From: Gammaproteobacteria bacterium
Lineage (GTDB): Bacteria; Pseudomonadota; Gammaproteobacteria; Pseudomonadales; Azotimanducaceae
DNA: 35,942 nt
Assembly: GCA_026707905.1 (NCBI GenBank)
Contig: JAPOVY010000140.1
Span: 1-35,942, forward strand
Reading direction: 5' to 3'
Shown one piece after another: positions 16,853 to 25,055 of this stretch (positions are counted from its first letter, which is position 1; every line of letters starts with the position of its first letter). A model generated the notes under the pieces. It made no database searches. It saw nothing but the letters and a program-made list of their open reading frames with translations, and was not told the origin of the DNA. A program made the position numbers and the translations under genes.

Positions 16853-18208
16853 CTAACGTTGTAGCTTGAATGGCCGATACCAGGGTAACATCCAGATCGT
16901 GGTATTGGGATATTCAGGCAGTTCTTCAGGGAACGTCTTGTCGATGGTTTCGAGTGAATTACGAATGTTGGACATGACTTCCTTGCCATAACGTCGTTGC
17001 CATTGCGATTCGATGCTTGCCAGATGGGAGGCGTAAGCGTCTCGGGACAGACGGGTTTTCTGCGTCGGATAGACCATACGCGAGCCATCGCTAGCTTTAC
17101 CAGGTTCAATCGCAACATACAAGTGACGCTCGTGTAGAGACTTACCGTTTCCCGTTATCGGCTGAAACTGTCTCGCGGATTTCAAACTCATACCTTCATC
17201 CGGTAAGTGCTGGAAAAACAAGGCCGTTAGTCCGAGTCTGCCGAGTCTTTCGGCCTCATAGTCGAGAACGAATTGTGTTAAGGTCTGGCTGAGCAAAGCA
17301 GGTAATGAGGATGCTTGATTTCGAGAATTCCCTTCGCGCACAACGACGGGCCACTCAGCGCCTCGACCCGGGATTTTCGGCGGTCCTTCTTCTGCTGGAA
17401 TGAACGTTCCCCCTGTCAGTGATTCATCAGCGGGGCCGTAACCGGTGACGTAGTGTGGGAGTTCGAGTTCGAACCTGCGAACTACCGTCTCAAGGTTCGA
17501 TTTCAACTTATCGAAGGCGTCGTGACGTTGCGACCAAAGCGATTCCACACGTTTTACACGCCGCATTCCTCGTAGCCGTATGACATCGCCTTCGTCAGTG
17601 AGTGAAATGGTGGCTGTTCGCTCACCGGGGACCTTCTGTAATTTCAGCCATCCGAGATCTACGCAATGACGTACCACAACGCGTGCAGACCTTTTCGCGA
17701 GGACGGCGCGTTGCTCGAATTCCCTTTGCGTGATACCTTGTTTTGGCACCACTCGGAGAACGTTGCATAGCACTTCGAGTCGCGGCATCCCGCGTCGTGA
17801 TATGTTGCTTTCGTACTCTCGCGTGAACTCAGTGAGTGCGTGGGTCAGGAGCACAGAAAATGGGGTCTTTTTGTGTGTTGTTATTGGCGGCGGGGTTTCC
17901 ATTAGCGACGTGGACGCGTACGCTAGGAACCTACCAAAGTTCTTTGCTTGGACCTCGTCGCAGCGGTAGCAGACGCTCGCTGGTCGTCCGTCCGACGGTT
18001 CACACGTCTTCGCACCCACGCGCTTCGCGATGAAGTCGACAATCAGTGCATCGACATGGTCGAACAACGACTGATTGAAACTAAACGCGAGCTCGAAGGA
18101 CCGGACGCGGATGATGAGACGGCTGCGACGTCGCTTCTTAGCTGAATACGGATAGTACGCAAGCGTCTGGTTCAATGCGTCAATCCACTTAGGAGAGCTA
18201 TGCGACAC
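16853..18208 (-). CDS. hypothetical protein with two winged-helix-like repeats
   Basis: 451 residues from a GTG start at 18208; an ATG at 17902 (349 residues) is possible, since the first 100 residues are less regular and basic (KKRRRSR). Two halves resemble each other: 116-263 and 301-440 both open with LL(T/S)(H/Q)(A/T)LT(E/Q)F...(E/D)YE, have RLGLTAL/MPRLEVL in the middle, and end with SxxE(S/T)...LExxxxxFxxELPxY. The first half, with ITQREFEQRAVLAKRSARVVVRHCVDLGWL followed by ISLTDEG, reads like a MarR-type winged helix. A DNA-binding role is plausible but unproven. The gene is followed by a two-helix membrane protein. No named family recognised. Confidence 0.7.
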   Translation of the reverse strand: MSHSSPKWIDALNQTLAYYPYSAKKRRRSRLIIRVRSFELAFSFNQSLFDHVDALIVDFIAKRVGAKTCEPSDGRPASVCYRCDEVQAKNFGRFLAYASTSLMETPPPITTHKKTPFSVLLTHALTEFTREYESNISRRGMPRLEVLCNVLRVVPKQGITQREFEQRAVLAKRSARVVVRHCVDLGWLKLQKVPGERTATISLTDEGDVIRLRGMRRVKRVESLWSQRHDAFDKLKSNLETVVRRFELELPHYVTGYGPADESLTGGTFIPAEEGPPKIPGRGAEWPVVVREGNSRNQASSLPALLSQTLTQFVLDYEAERLGRLGLTALFFQHLPDEGMSLKSARQFQPITGNGKSLHERHLYVAIEPGKASDGSRMVYPTQKTRLSRDAYASHLASIESQWQRRYGKEVMSNIRNSLETIDKTFPEELPEYPNTTIWMLPWYRPFKLQR

Positions 18209-18238
18209 AGTAACGACCTAAGTGTGAGTTAGTAGCAG

Positions 18239-18265
18239 TTTGAGTGATCCCTGACGACACTCAAA
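18239..18265. terminator. hairpin downstream of the acyl-CoA dehydrogenase gene
   Basis: TTTGAGTG (18239-18246) and CACTCAAA (18258-18265) form a perfect 8-bp stem with an 11-base loop, 29 bases past the stop of the acyl-CoA dehydrogenase on the minus strand. No T-run follows, so an intrinsic terminator is only possible. The same octamer pair recurs in the palindrome upstream of acnA (34768-34837). Confidence 0.35.
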
Positions 18266-18294
18266 GTACCGGGTTCGGGTCAGTGCTGTCGCTG

Positions 18295-19479
18295 CTAATC
18301 CGGTAATCCGAGTACTCTTTTCGCAATGATGTTGCGCTGGATCTCATTGCTGCCACTATAGATCGACGCTGCGCGATTCGCCAAGAAAGCGCGTGTGTCA
18401 CCGATCTGGCGTTGCGTAAAGCCTTCGCCACTCCACCCTAAGCCGCTAAATCCTCGCATTTCGACGAACAGCGACGAGTTTTCCTGCTGGAGTTCCGTTC
18501 CATACATTTTGAAAATCGACGTCGCAGGTCCTGGCGTACTGCCGTCGGACGACTCTTCAACGGTGCGACGCTGGGTCAACTGATAAGAGGCGGCGTTGAT
18601 GTTGTGTTGGATGATTCGATTGCGTAACGAATCGTCAGCGATGCGACCTTCTTCCTCGCCTACGAAGTTTTTTGCTTCCTGAACCAAGGACGGACCTTGG
18701 TCTCGTGACGCGCCACCGCCTACAAGCGACGCCATGCTTCCGCGTTCATGTTGCAGTAGACGTTTGCCTACGGTCCAACCTCTATTCAGTTCGCCGACTA
18801 GATCATCCTTTTGGGCGATCGCGTTGTCGAAAAAGGTCTGGCAGAATGGCGATTCTCCGGATATCAATCGGATAGGTTTGACGGTGATGCCTTCCTGCGC
18901 CATATCCATCAAGACGAAGCTGATTCCCTCATGCTTCGGAACATCTGGATCGGTTCGAACAAGCGCGAAAATCCAATCAGCCCATTGCGCACCTGACGTC
19001 CAAATTTTCGATCCGTTGACAAGGAAATGGTCACCTTTGTCTTCGGCACGCGTGCTCAATGACGCGAGATCGGAACCAGCACCGGGTTCGCTGTAGCCTT
19101 GACACCATGCGACTTCTGCGCGAACGATCCGAGGAATGTGACGTTGCTTCTGCTCGTCAGTGCCGTATTCAAGTAAGGTGGGTCCGATCAACGACGTTCC
19201 CATTCCGGCAAGTGGCGTACGTGCACCGAGACGCCTCATCTCCTGGATGAGGATCATGTATTCGTCGGTATCTAATCCACCACCACCGTATTCGGTTGGC
19301 CAGGTCGGTGCAGTCCATCCTTTCTCGATCATGCGATCCAGCCATAGCCGCGTGTCTTCGTGAGTAAGTGGGATTTTTGAGCTGCCAGACGTGATTGGAC
19401 CAGGTCCGCGTGCGCCGGATGGACAGTTTTCTTCTAACCACGCTCTCGTTTCGAGACGGAACTCTTCGGCGGTAGACAT
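18295..19479 (-). CDS. acyl-CoA dehydrogenase
   Basis: 394-residue FAD enzyme that desaturates an acyl-CoA at alpha-beta. Typical blocks: WPTEYGGGGL (60-69), WCQGYSEPGAGSDLASL (125-141), KIWTSGAQWADW, and C-terminal IYSGSNEIQRNIIAKRVLGLP. The position of the MCAD catalytic glutamate (before the G(T/S) in the C-terminal motif) is not Glu (YSGS). The base may instead be E245 in LLQHERGSMA, which matches the isovaleryl-CoA-dehydrogenase-type placement; this is inference. The sequence style is that of FadE-like enzymes in steroid or branched-acid catabolism. No partner gene is adjacent on the same strand upstream; the SRAP gene is divergent. Confidence 0.93.
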   Translation of the reverse strand: MSTAEEFRLETRAWLEENCPSGARGPGPITSGSSKIPLTHEDTRLWLDRMIEKGWTAPTWPTEYGGGGLDTDEYMILIQEMRRLGARTPLAGMGTSLIGPTLLEYGTDEQKQRHIPRIVRAEVAWCQGYSEPGAGSDLASLSTRAEDKGDHFLVNGSKIWTSGAQWADWIFALVRTDPDVPKHEGISFVLMDMAQEGITVKPIRLISGESPFCQTFFDNAIAQKDDLVGELNRGWTVGKRLLQHERGSMASLVGGGASRDQGPSLVQEAKNFVGEEEGRIADDSLRNRIIQHNINAASYQLTQRRTVEESSDGSTPGPATSIFKMYGTELQQENSSLFVEMRGFSGLGWSGEGFTQRQIGDTRAFLANRAASIYSGSNEIQRNIIAKRVLGLPD

Positions 19480-19571
19480 GATGTGTAAATCAGTGACTTA
19501 GAGAATGCGGAGTATGTTACTTTCTAAAAAACCCAATAATCTGTATCGGTATTCGGAACTAGTGCATACGA

Positions 19572-20270
19572 ATGTGCGGTAGATTCAATGTAACGTCCGA
19601 CCCCATGACTGAACTGTTCATGGATTTCGTTGGACAACCATTTCAAGGATCAACGAACTACAACGTGGCTCCACGTCAACAAGCGTGGATCATCCGTCAA
19701 GAGGATTTAGATGAGAATAGTCCCGCTCAGGCACAGTGGTGGTTAATTCCCAATTGGGTTAAAGAGGAGTCCTACAAATACAGCATGTTCAACGCGCGTA
19801 GTGAGAACGCTGCAAAGTCACCCGCGTTTCGTGGCCCGTTTCGATCACAACGGTGCGTGGTGCCAATTACTGGTTTCTACGAATGGGTGAATCGGAACGG
19901 TCAAAAACAACCGTATTTCGTCCACGCGCCATCGGAAAACGGCTTGTTGCTCGCTGGATTGTGGGATCGATGGTACAACCCTAATACGAATGAACCTCTC
20001 GACAGTTTCACGATTCTCACGACCGATGTCGTTCCAGATCTAAAGTTCCTTCACCATAGACAGCCTGTCATGTTGAGTAAGGACGACGCGAGAAATTGGC
20101 TCAATCGAGAGACATCGCTTTCGTTGTTACAAGAGCTGTGTCGATCGAATCTACCTTACGATATGCTCGCCACACCGGTGTCACCGTACGTCAATAACGT
20201 ACGTAATCGCGGCGAAGAATGCGTTGAGATCATCGGAGACGCCGTCGCGCTTCCCGCGACCCAAACTTAA
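19572..20270 (+). CDS. SOS response-associated peptidase family protein (YedK/HMCES, SRAP)
   Basis: 232 residues beginning MCGRFN. After Met removal C2 is the residue that crosslinks to abasic sites in single-stranded DNA. The other active-site residues are present: N74 (FNARSE), E104 (GFYEW) and H161 (HHRQPV, matching H160 of E. coli YedK). The role is protection of abasic sites at replication forks. No LexA-type operator is obvious in the 92-base divergent gap to the acyl-CoA dehydrogenase. Its TAA stop and the stop of the next, convergent gene share the palindrome TTAA at 20267-20270. Confidence 0.95.
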   Translation: MCGRFNVTSDPMTELFMDFVGQPFQGSTNYNVAPRQQAWIIRQEDLDENSPAQAQWWLIPNWVKEESYKYSMFNARSENAAKSPAFRGPFRSQRCVVPITGFYEWVNRNGQKQPYFVHAPSENGLLLAGLWDRWYNPNTNEPLDSFTILTTDVVPDLKFLHHRQPVMLSKDDARNWLNRETSLSLLQELCRSNLPYDMLATPVSPYVNNVRNRGEECVEIIGDAVALPATQT

Positions 20271-22264
20271 CGCTTTTCCGCGCGATCTAACCACGCGATA
20301 TCCGCGTCGCTGAGTTCAATTTCAAGCGAGCGAAGACTGCTTGACGTCTCCCACATGTACCGTGGTCCGATTAAAGGGAATGTTTTAAACGGTTGCGCTA
20401 GAACATAGGCGAGTGCGACGTTGATGAGTTCCACACCTTTTTGATCTGCGATATCCATCGCGCGGTCCCGACGGTCGAAATTCCCGTCGGAGAACCAGCA
20501 ACGCTTCATTTCAGCATCACCTGGTTGATTCCAACTTTCGCGAAACTCAGAGCTTTCACCGGCTCGGATACTGTCATACCTAGGTGTAAAGAACCCTCGC
20601 GCCTGTGAGGACCATGGGAAGAGCGCGATGTCCGCCGCCGCTAGGAATGCTCGGAAATCGTCTGTATTGGCAGATACGCAACCTGGCCAGACTGGACTGA
20701 GCATTTTCGCCAAGCTGAACTGGTTGGACACAACAGAGAATCGCTGTTTTTTGTTTTCAGCAGCGTAGCGATTCGCTGCTTCGATTCGAGCCTGTTCCCA
20801 GTTGGATCCGCCGAAGACGTGGATAAGACCTTCGTCGTGAAGCTCATTGAGAGCGTCGACCCATTCACCGACGTCGACTTCCGTGTTGTCGCGGTGCAAG
20901 AAATAGATATCCAAGTGGTCTGTTTGAAGGCGGTCGAGTGTTTCGGTAAGTTGAGGTCGACAATATTCAGGCCGGTTGAGTGGCGTGTGTGCTCCTTTGC
21001 CGATGATCGCGACTTCCGAGCGGATTGACCGTGTTTTTAACCACTGTCCTAAGAGCGTTTCTATCCGTCCTCCGCCGTATATGTAGGCTGTATCAAACAC
21101 GTTGCCGCCTTGCTCGATAAAGTGATCGAACATCGCCGCCGCGTGAGGTAGGTTGGGTTGGTTGTCGCAACCCATGACGACCCTAGAAAGGCTCTTCCCA
21201 ACGCCGGGAATGGCATCGCGAGGCATTGTGGTGTTGGCGGTATTGAGTGGACGTCCATAAACGGGTTGCGCCAGCGTCTCTGGTTGCTCTTGGGGATAAG
21301 TGATGCTGAGTGCTGCGCGCCATTTGTCCAGCACGAGCGCGTTACCGATGGAATCCTCCCACGTCATCGCGGGTGACTCAACCAATCCCGACTGAAGACA
21401 TCGATCCACTTCATCAACTTGATATACGTAGGCACTTTCGGATGTGCCGGTATATTCCTCGGCCTCCTGTCCACGAGAAAGCGTCACTCGCCATTCTGCG
21501 GGACACTGCCAAGGCCACGCGACGCGAATTGAACCTTCGCTGCCAAAAATCGCGACTGAGTTATCGAGCTGCTGACCGACACCGGTTGCAACATGTGCGC
21601 CGACACCGCCTTCGAATGTGAGCAATGCAGATGTGTAGAGGTCGACACCCGTACGCGCCAACATGCCAGTCGCTGCGAGGTCCGTGGGTTCAGATCCTGC
21701 GACCATGCGCGCCATTGAGACGGGATAACAACCAACATCCATGATGCCACCACCAGCGAGTTCTGCTGCGTACAAACGGCTAGCCTCAGAGAACGGCGCG
21801 TTGAACGCGAACGTTGCATGAATATGTCGCAGTTCGCCGATCGCTTCCTTGGTTAACAGATCTCTAATCTGTTGGGTTTGCGGGTGCATTCGATACATGA
21901 ATGCTTCGAGTAGGAAACAATGGTTTTCCTGCGCGGCGTGCACCATCGCCATAACTTCCGCGTGATTCAAGCCCATCGGTTTCTCGCAGAGTACCGCCTT
22001 ACCCGCGTCGAGCGCTTTGATCGTCCACTCAACGTGTTGGGGATGTGGCGTGGACACGTACACCGCATCCACGTTTGGGTCGGTTAGAAGGGCTTCGTAC
22101 GTTCCGTGCGCAGTGATACTGTCGTACTCAGCGGCGAATTTGTCGGCTTTTTCCTGAGTTCGGCTGCCGACCGCCACAAGCTCTGCAGTGCTGGACGCAG
22201 TGATCGCATTCGCTAATGTATGTGCAATACGACCAGTTGCAAGGATTCCCCAACGAGTGGTCAT
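20267..22264 (-). CDS. Gfo/Idh/MocA oxidoreductase fused to an aldo/keto reductase
   Basis: 665 residues in one frame. Residues 1 to about 335 are a Gfo/Idh/MocA dehydrogenase: N-terminal Rossmann start WGILATGRIAHTLANAI, the EKP motif at 94-96 (VLCEKPMGLN), and GGGIMDVGCYP at 171-181. Residues from about 350 are an aldo/keto reductase with the tetrad D391, Y396 (FDTAYIYGGG), K423 (IIGKGAH) and H457 (YFLHRDN). Both domains keep their catalytic residues, so two successive NAD(P)-dependent sugar or polyol redox steps on one chain are possible. I see no stop or frameshift at the junction. Substrate unknown. It follows lpxA on the same strand after 136 bases and is tail-to-tail with the SRAP gene. 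Confidence 0.93.
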   Translation of the reverse strand: MTTRWGILATGRIAHTLANAITASSTAELVAVGSRTQEKADKFAAEYDSITAHGTYEALLTDPNVDAVYVSTPHPQHVEWTIKALDAGKAVLCEKPMGLNHAEVMAMVHAAQENHCFLLEAFMYRMHPQTQQIRDLLTKEAIGELRHIHATFAFNAPFSEASRLYAAELAGGGIMDVGCYPVSMARMVAGSEPTDLAATGMLARTGVDLYTSALLTFEGGVGAHVATGVGQQLDNSVAIFGSEGSIRVAWPWQCPAEWRVTLSRGQEAEEYTGTSESAYVYQVDEVDRCLQSGLVESPAMTWEDSIGNALVLDKWRAALSITYPQEQPETLAQPVYGRPLNTANTTMPRDAIPGVGKSLSRVVMGCDNQPNLPHAAAMFDHFIEQGGNVFDTAYIYGGGRIETLLGQWLKTRSIRSEVAIIGKGAHTPLNRPEYCRPQLTETLDRLQTDHLDIYFLHRDNTEVDVGEWVDALNELHDEGLIHVFGGSNWEQARIEAANRYAAENKKQRFSVVSNQFSLAKMLSPVWPGCVSANTDDFRAFLAAADIALFPWSSQARGFFTPRYDSIRAGESSEFRESWNQPGDAEMKRCWFSDGNFDRRDRAMDIADQKGVELINVALAYVLAQPFKTFPLIGPRYMWETSSSLRSLEIELSDADIAWLDRAEKR

Positions 22265-22400
22265 GAAAAGGCTGCTATAGAGGTCTTTGACACGGACGAT
22301 AGTATCCGCACACTTCGAGCGAGAATCGGTGACACCGTTGAGCGACGGTCTTGCGGTCGCGCTAGCTAAACTCGATGAAAATCAGAAATTAGCCGTTAGC

Positions 22401-23219
22401 TCAATCACCTGCGTTGATCTCCCAGGTCTTTTCGTCCGGAACCGCGAGCCCGCGCTTTGACTCATCGGCGGCGGTAAGCATCTTCTGAATGTACTCGAGA
22501 TGTCCTAGATCGTGCCTTACTTTCTTAATAGCTTCCGCGAAAATCATGTCGTTGACAAAGAGGATCCGGAAAGCGCGACGAACGTCTCTAATCTGTTCTT
22601 CACTGTAACCGGCACGTTCCATCCCAACCCGATTTACAACACGCATGCGAGCAGCGGGCGTACCGTCGGCAATCGTGTAGGGCAATACGTCTTGAATAAC
22701 TTTGGCGAATCCGGCGACCATCGCCACTTCACCGACCGTGCAGAACTGATGTACGGCACAAAGCCCGCCTAGGTTTGCGTAGTCACCAACTCGTACATGC
22801 CCCCCAACCGTCGCCAAATGGCTGAGGACCACATGGTCTCCGATGCTGCAATTGTGAGCTACATGAGCGTGTGCTAAGAATGCATTGTGATTTCCGACAA
22901 CCGTTGTTGTACCTTCTTCGGTGCCGCTGTGGATCGAAACGAACTCGCGAAATACATTGTCGCTACCAATTTCACAATAGGTCACCGTACCTGGTACGTA
23001 TTTCTGATCCTGAGACTGCACACCGATGGTGGCGAACGGGAAGATTGAGCAGTTTGAACCGATCGTGGTGTGACCGTCTACGACAACATGCGATACGAGC
23101 TTGGTGCCATCTTCGATCTTGACATTCGGGCCGATCGTACAGAACGGACCTATTTCACAGTTCTCGCCGATTTCTGCTTTCGAATCGACAACTGTTTGCT
23201 TATGAATCTTGACTGTCAT
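22401..23219 (-). CDS. lpxA: acyl-ACP--UDP-N-acetylglucosamine O-acyltransferase
   Basis: 272-residue left-handed beta-helix acyltransferase, the first step of lipid A synthesis in the cytoplasm. Hexapeptide repeats fill the N-terminal two-thirds. VVVDGHTTIG, NHNAFLAHAHVAHNCSIGDH (catalytic-type H122, with H119 equivalent to E. coli H122), LGGLCAVHQFCTVGE and DVLPYTIADGTPA follow LpxA in order. The helical C-terminal domain is present. Unlike the usual lpxD-fabZ-lpxA-lpxB cluster, it stands alone with a PhyH-family gene: the upstream stop and this ATG overlap as ATGA. It may be a relocated housekeeping copy or a paralog with another acyl or sugar specificity. Confidence 0.92.
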   Translation of the reverse strand: MTVKIHKQTVVDSKAEIGENCEIGPFCTIGPNVKIEDGTKLVSHVVVDGHTTIGSNCSIFPFATIGVQSQDQKYVPGTVTYCEIGSDNVFREFVSIHSGTEEGTTTVVGNHNAFLAHAHVAHNCSIGDHVVLSHLATVGGHVRVGDYANLGGLCAVHQFCTVGEVAMVAGFAKVIQDVLPYTIADGTPAARMRVVNRVGMERAGYSEEQIRDVRRAFRILFVNDMIFAEAIKKVRHDLGHLEYIQKMLTAADESKRGLAVPDEKTWEINAGD

Positions 23220-24118
23220 AGCGAATCTTGGTTGATCTCGTTCTCATAGGGTTTCATATTCATATCTGGATATCGATTTGACACGCCTTGAAGCGTTTCT
23301 GGAGTCCAATAGGAGTGACCTGGTTCTGGAAATCCAAGCAACGTGCGTTCCTCCGGGGTCGCATCCGAAACCCACGTCTTAAATTCAGGTCGGATAGCTT
23401 GTGCTGACCAGCCGACGATCCCCAACCACTTCCATGCGGCTGGCGCGTACGTGACAAACATCCCGATACGTCCCCCTTCAGCAAGAAACGGCGTGCCGCG
23501 GTGGAAGGTCCTCATGCTATAGATGAGCATCCCACCCGCTGGAACCGTTACTTTTACCTCGTTTTCGTATATATCCGGACGCTCTTTACGGGTGTAATGC
23601 ATCGGGTAGCGAATCTTGTCTGGGTAATGTGTCCACGAGCAGACAGCTGTCGGGGCGTGATCGATCGTGACTTCCGTGAAGTAGAGCAGATACGCTGTTT
23701 GCCAATACTCGGGTAAGTCGGGTGGATACGCTAATGTGTGGTTCCCGTAGTCGCAGTGCATGCCTTGATCAACGTCGCCAGCGTGACCTTTATGTTTGTA
23801 GGAAAGATGACTTTGTTCACAATACATCTCGGATCCACCTGCGAAATGCTTCGCAAAGGTGTGGAGTCCATCGTCTAACGTGATCTGGTTTAGCGTCGAA
23901 CCGGGATAGGGAAACTGGAGTCGACTGGCGCGACGATACGGAAACGGTCTATCTCCTGGTTTCTCGTCAGATTCGCCGAGACAGTACTCGACACATCCAG
24001 GCAGACAGATCCGCAAGTCATCGTACGCCGATGCTAGAGTTTCTTTTGATAGAAAATCAGGCACGATTGCGAATCCGTGTTCTGAGTAATGCTCGTAATG
24101 TTCCTGCCGGATACCCAT
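23216..24118 (-). CDS. phytanoyl-CoA dioxygenase (PhyH) family oxygenase, coupled to lpxA
   Basis: About 300 residues; a predicted Fe(II)/2-oxoglutarate hydroxylase. Ligands: H121 and D123 in MHCDYGNH, H206 in RTFHRGTPF, with R217 in GGRIGMFV as the 2-oxoglutarate anchor. I take the ATG at 24118; a TTG two codons upstream is the alternative, and AAAGAA lies at reasonable distance from both. The stop overlaps the lpxA start (ATGA), implying coupled translation. That raises the possibility of action on a lipid or sugar-nucleotide substrate; this is inference from gene order only. No signal peptide. Confidence 0.85.
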   Translation of the reverse strand: MGIRQEHYEHYSEHGFAIVPDFLSKETLASAYDDLRICLPGCVEYCLGESDEKPGDRPFPYRRASRLQFPYPGSTLNQITLDDGLHTFAKHFAGGSEMYCEQSHLSYKHKGHAGDVDQGMHCDYGNHTLAYPPDLPEYWQTAYLLYFTEVTIDHAPTAVCSWTHYPDKIRYPMHYTRKERPDIYENEVKVTVPAGGMLIYSMRTFHRGTPFLAEGGRIGMFVTYAPAAWKWLGIVGWSAQAIRPEFKTWVSDATPEERTLLGFPEPGHSYWTPETLQGVSNRYPDMNMKPYENEINQDSL

Positions 24119-24120
24119 GA

Positions 24121-24157
24121 TCAATGGTTCTTTAATAGGATCAAATTATCCCATTGA
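24121..24157. repeat. 7-bp inverted repeat in the divergent region before the LolA-like gene
   Basis: TCAATGG (24121-24127) and CCATTGA (24151-24157) are perfect inverted repeats with a 23-base spacer, lying directly in front of the PhyH start. This could be an operator for either divergent gene. Weak on its own. Confidence 0.3.
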
Positions 24158-24181
24158 GTCTCTCCCTAGAGGCTCGTGCGT

Positions 24182-24208
24182 TTGACTAGACCAATGACGT
24201 GGTATATT
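24182..24208 (+). promoter_or_regulatory. promoter candidate for the LolA-ABC operon
   Basis: TTTGAC (24182-24187; TTGACT one base later), a spacer of 15-16 bases and TATATT (24203-24208) lie about 60 bases upstream of the LolA-like gene's ATG. It is the best sigma-70-like match in the 148-base divergent gap. Confidence 0.45.
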
Positions 24209-24266
24209 CGACGCCTCTTCATGCCAAGTTCGCGGCAGGTCGTTTTGGGACCTATCGCTCACTAGA

Positions 24267-25055
24267 ATGCACAGAACGCATCGCTCTTACGAATTTCGAT
24301 TGACCTATCGTTCCATAGGCGCCGCATGTTTTGTGAGTGTTCTTTATTTTCAGGCGGTTGGTGCTACTTTCGATGTCACCGCGGAAGAGCTCATTGCACG
24401 AATGATCGACCAGTCTCGTGGATTGAGCTCTTACTCGGAGCTGAATATGACGGTCAATCGGCCGCAGTGGAAGAGAACGTCGTCTTTCAACGTATTAACG
24501 CGCGGTCGCGAGGACGCGTTGATTCGTTTCACTGCTCCCGCGAAAGACGCAGGTAATGCGACACTAAAAGTGGGTGACACGATGTGGACTTACTCACCGA
24601 AGATCAGACGCGCGGTGAGACTGCCAAAAAGCATGATGTCTCAGGAATGGGCTGGTTCAGATTTCTCATACAACGATTTAGCTCGATCTGACAAACTGCT
24701 TGCGTATTACCACCACGACATCGTAGATCAAACGGAAGAAGATGGACTCACCACATACACCATCGAGTCAATTCCAAAAGAGAACGCGCCCGTAGTATGG
24801 GGTAAGGAACGGATCGTTTTCCGGAGCGATAACGTGCTTCTTGAACAGACGTTTTTCGATCAAGCGATGCAACCCGTTAAGACGATGCGCGCATATGAAA
24901 TTCAGGAGCTAGGTGGGCGAATGTTGGCAAGGCGAATGCGGATGAGTGATCTCGAAAAGCCAGATCGTTGGACTGAAGTCGAGTACGAGTCCATCGAGTT
25001 TGACATTGAGATCAACGACCGCAACTTCACGCAATTCGCCTTGCGCGGTGAGTGA
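24267..25055 (+). CDS. LolA-like outer membrane lipoprotein-sorting family protein
   Basis: 262 residues. A probable signal peptide (positive start, hydrophobic IGAACFVSVLYFQAVGA, cleavage near residue 33) directs it to the periplasm. The mature part matches the LolA-like (PF17131-type) family: VLTRGREDALIRFTAPAKDAGNATLKVGDTMWTYSPKIRRAVRLPKSMMSQEWAGSDFSYNDLAR is characteristic. Members have the LolA/LolB half-barrel that binds acyl chains. It is first in an operon: the next gene's GTG overlaps its stop by 8 bases. Likely role: periplasmic carrier for the ABC transporter encoded next. The cargo is not known, and it is distinct from housekeeping LolA. Confidence 0.88.
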   Translation: MHRTHRSYEFRLTYRSIGAACFVSVLYFQAVGATFDVTAEELIARMIDQSRGLSSYSELNMTVNRPQWKRTSSFNVLTRGREDALIRFTAPAKDAGNATLKVGDTMWTYSPKIRRAVRLPKSMMSQEWAGSDFSYNDLARSDKLLAYYHHDIVDQTEEDGLTTYTIESIPKENAPVVWGKERIVFRSDNVLLEQTFFDQAMQPVKTMRAYEIQELGGRMLARRMRMSDLEKPDRWTEVEYESIEFDIEINDRNFTQFALRGE

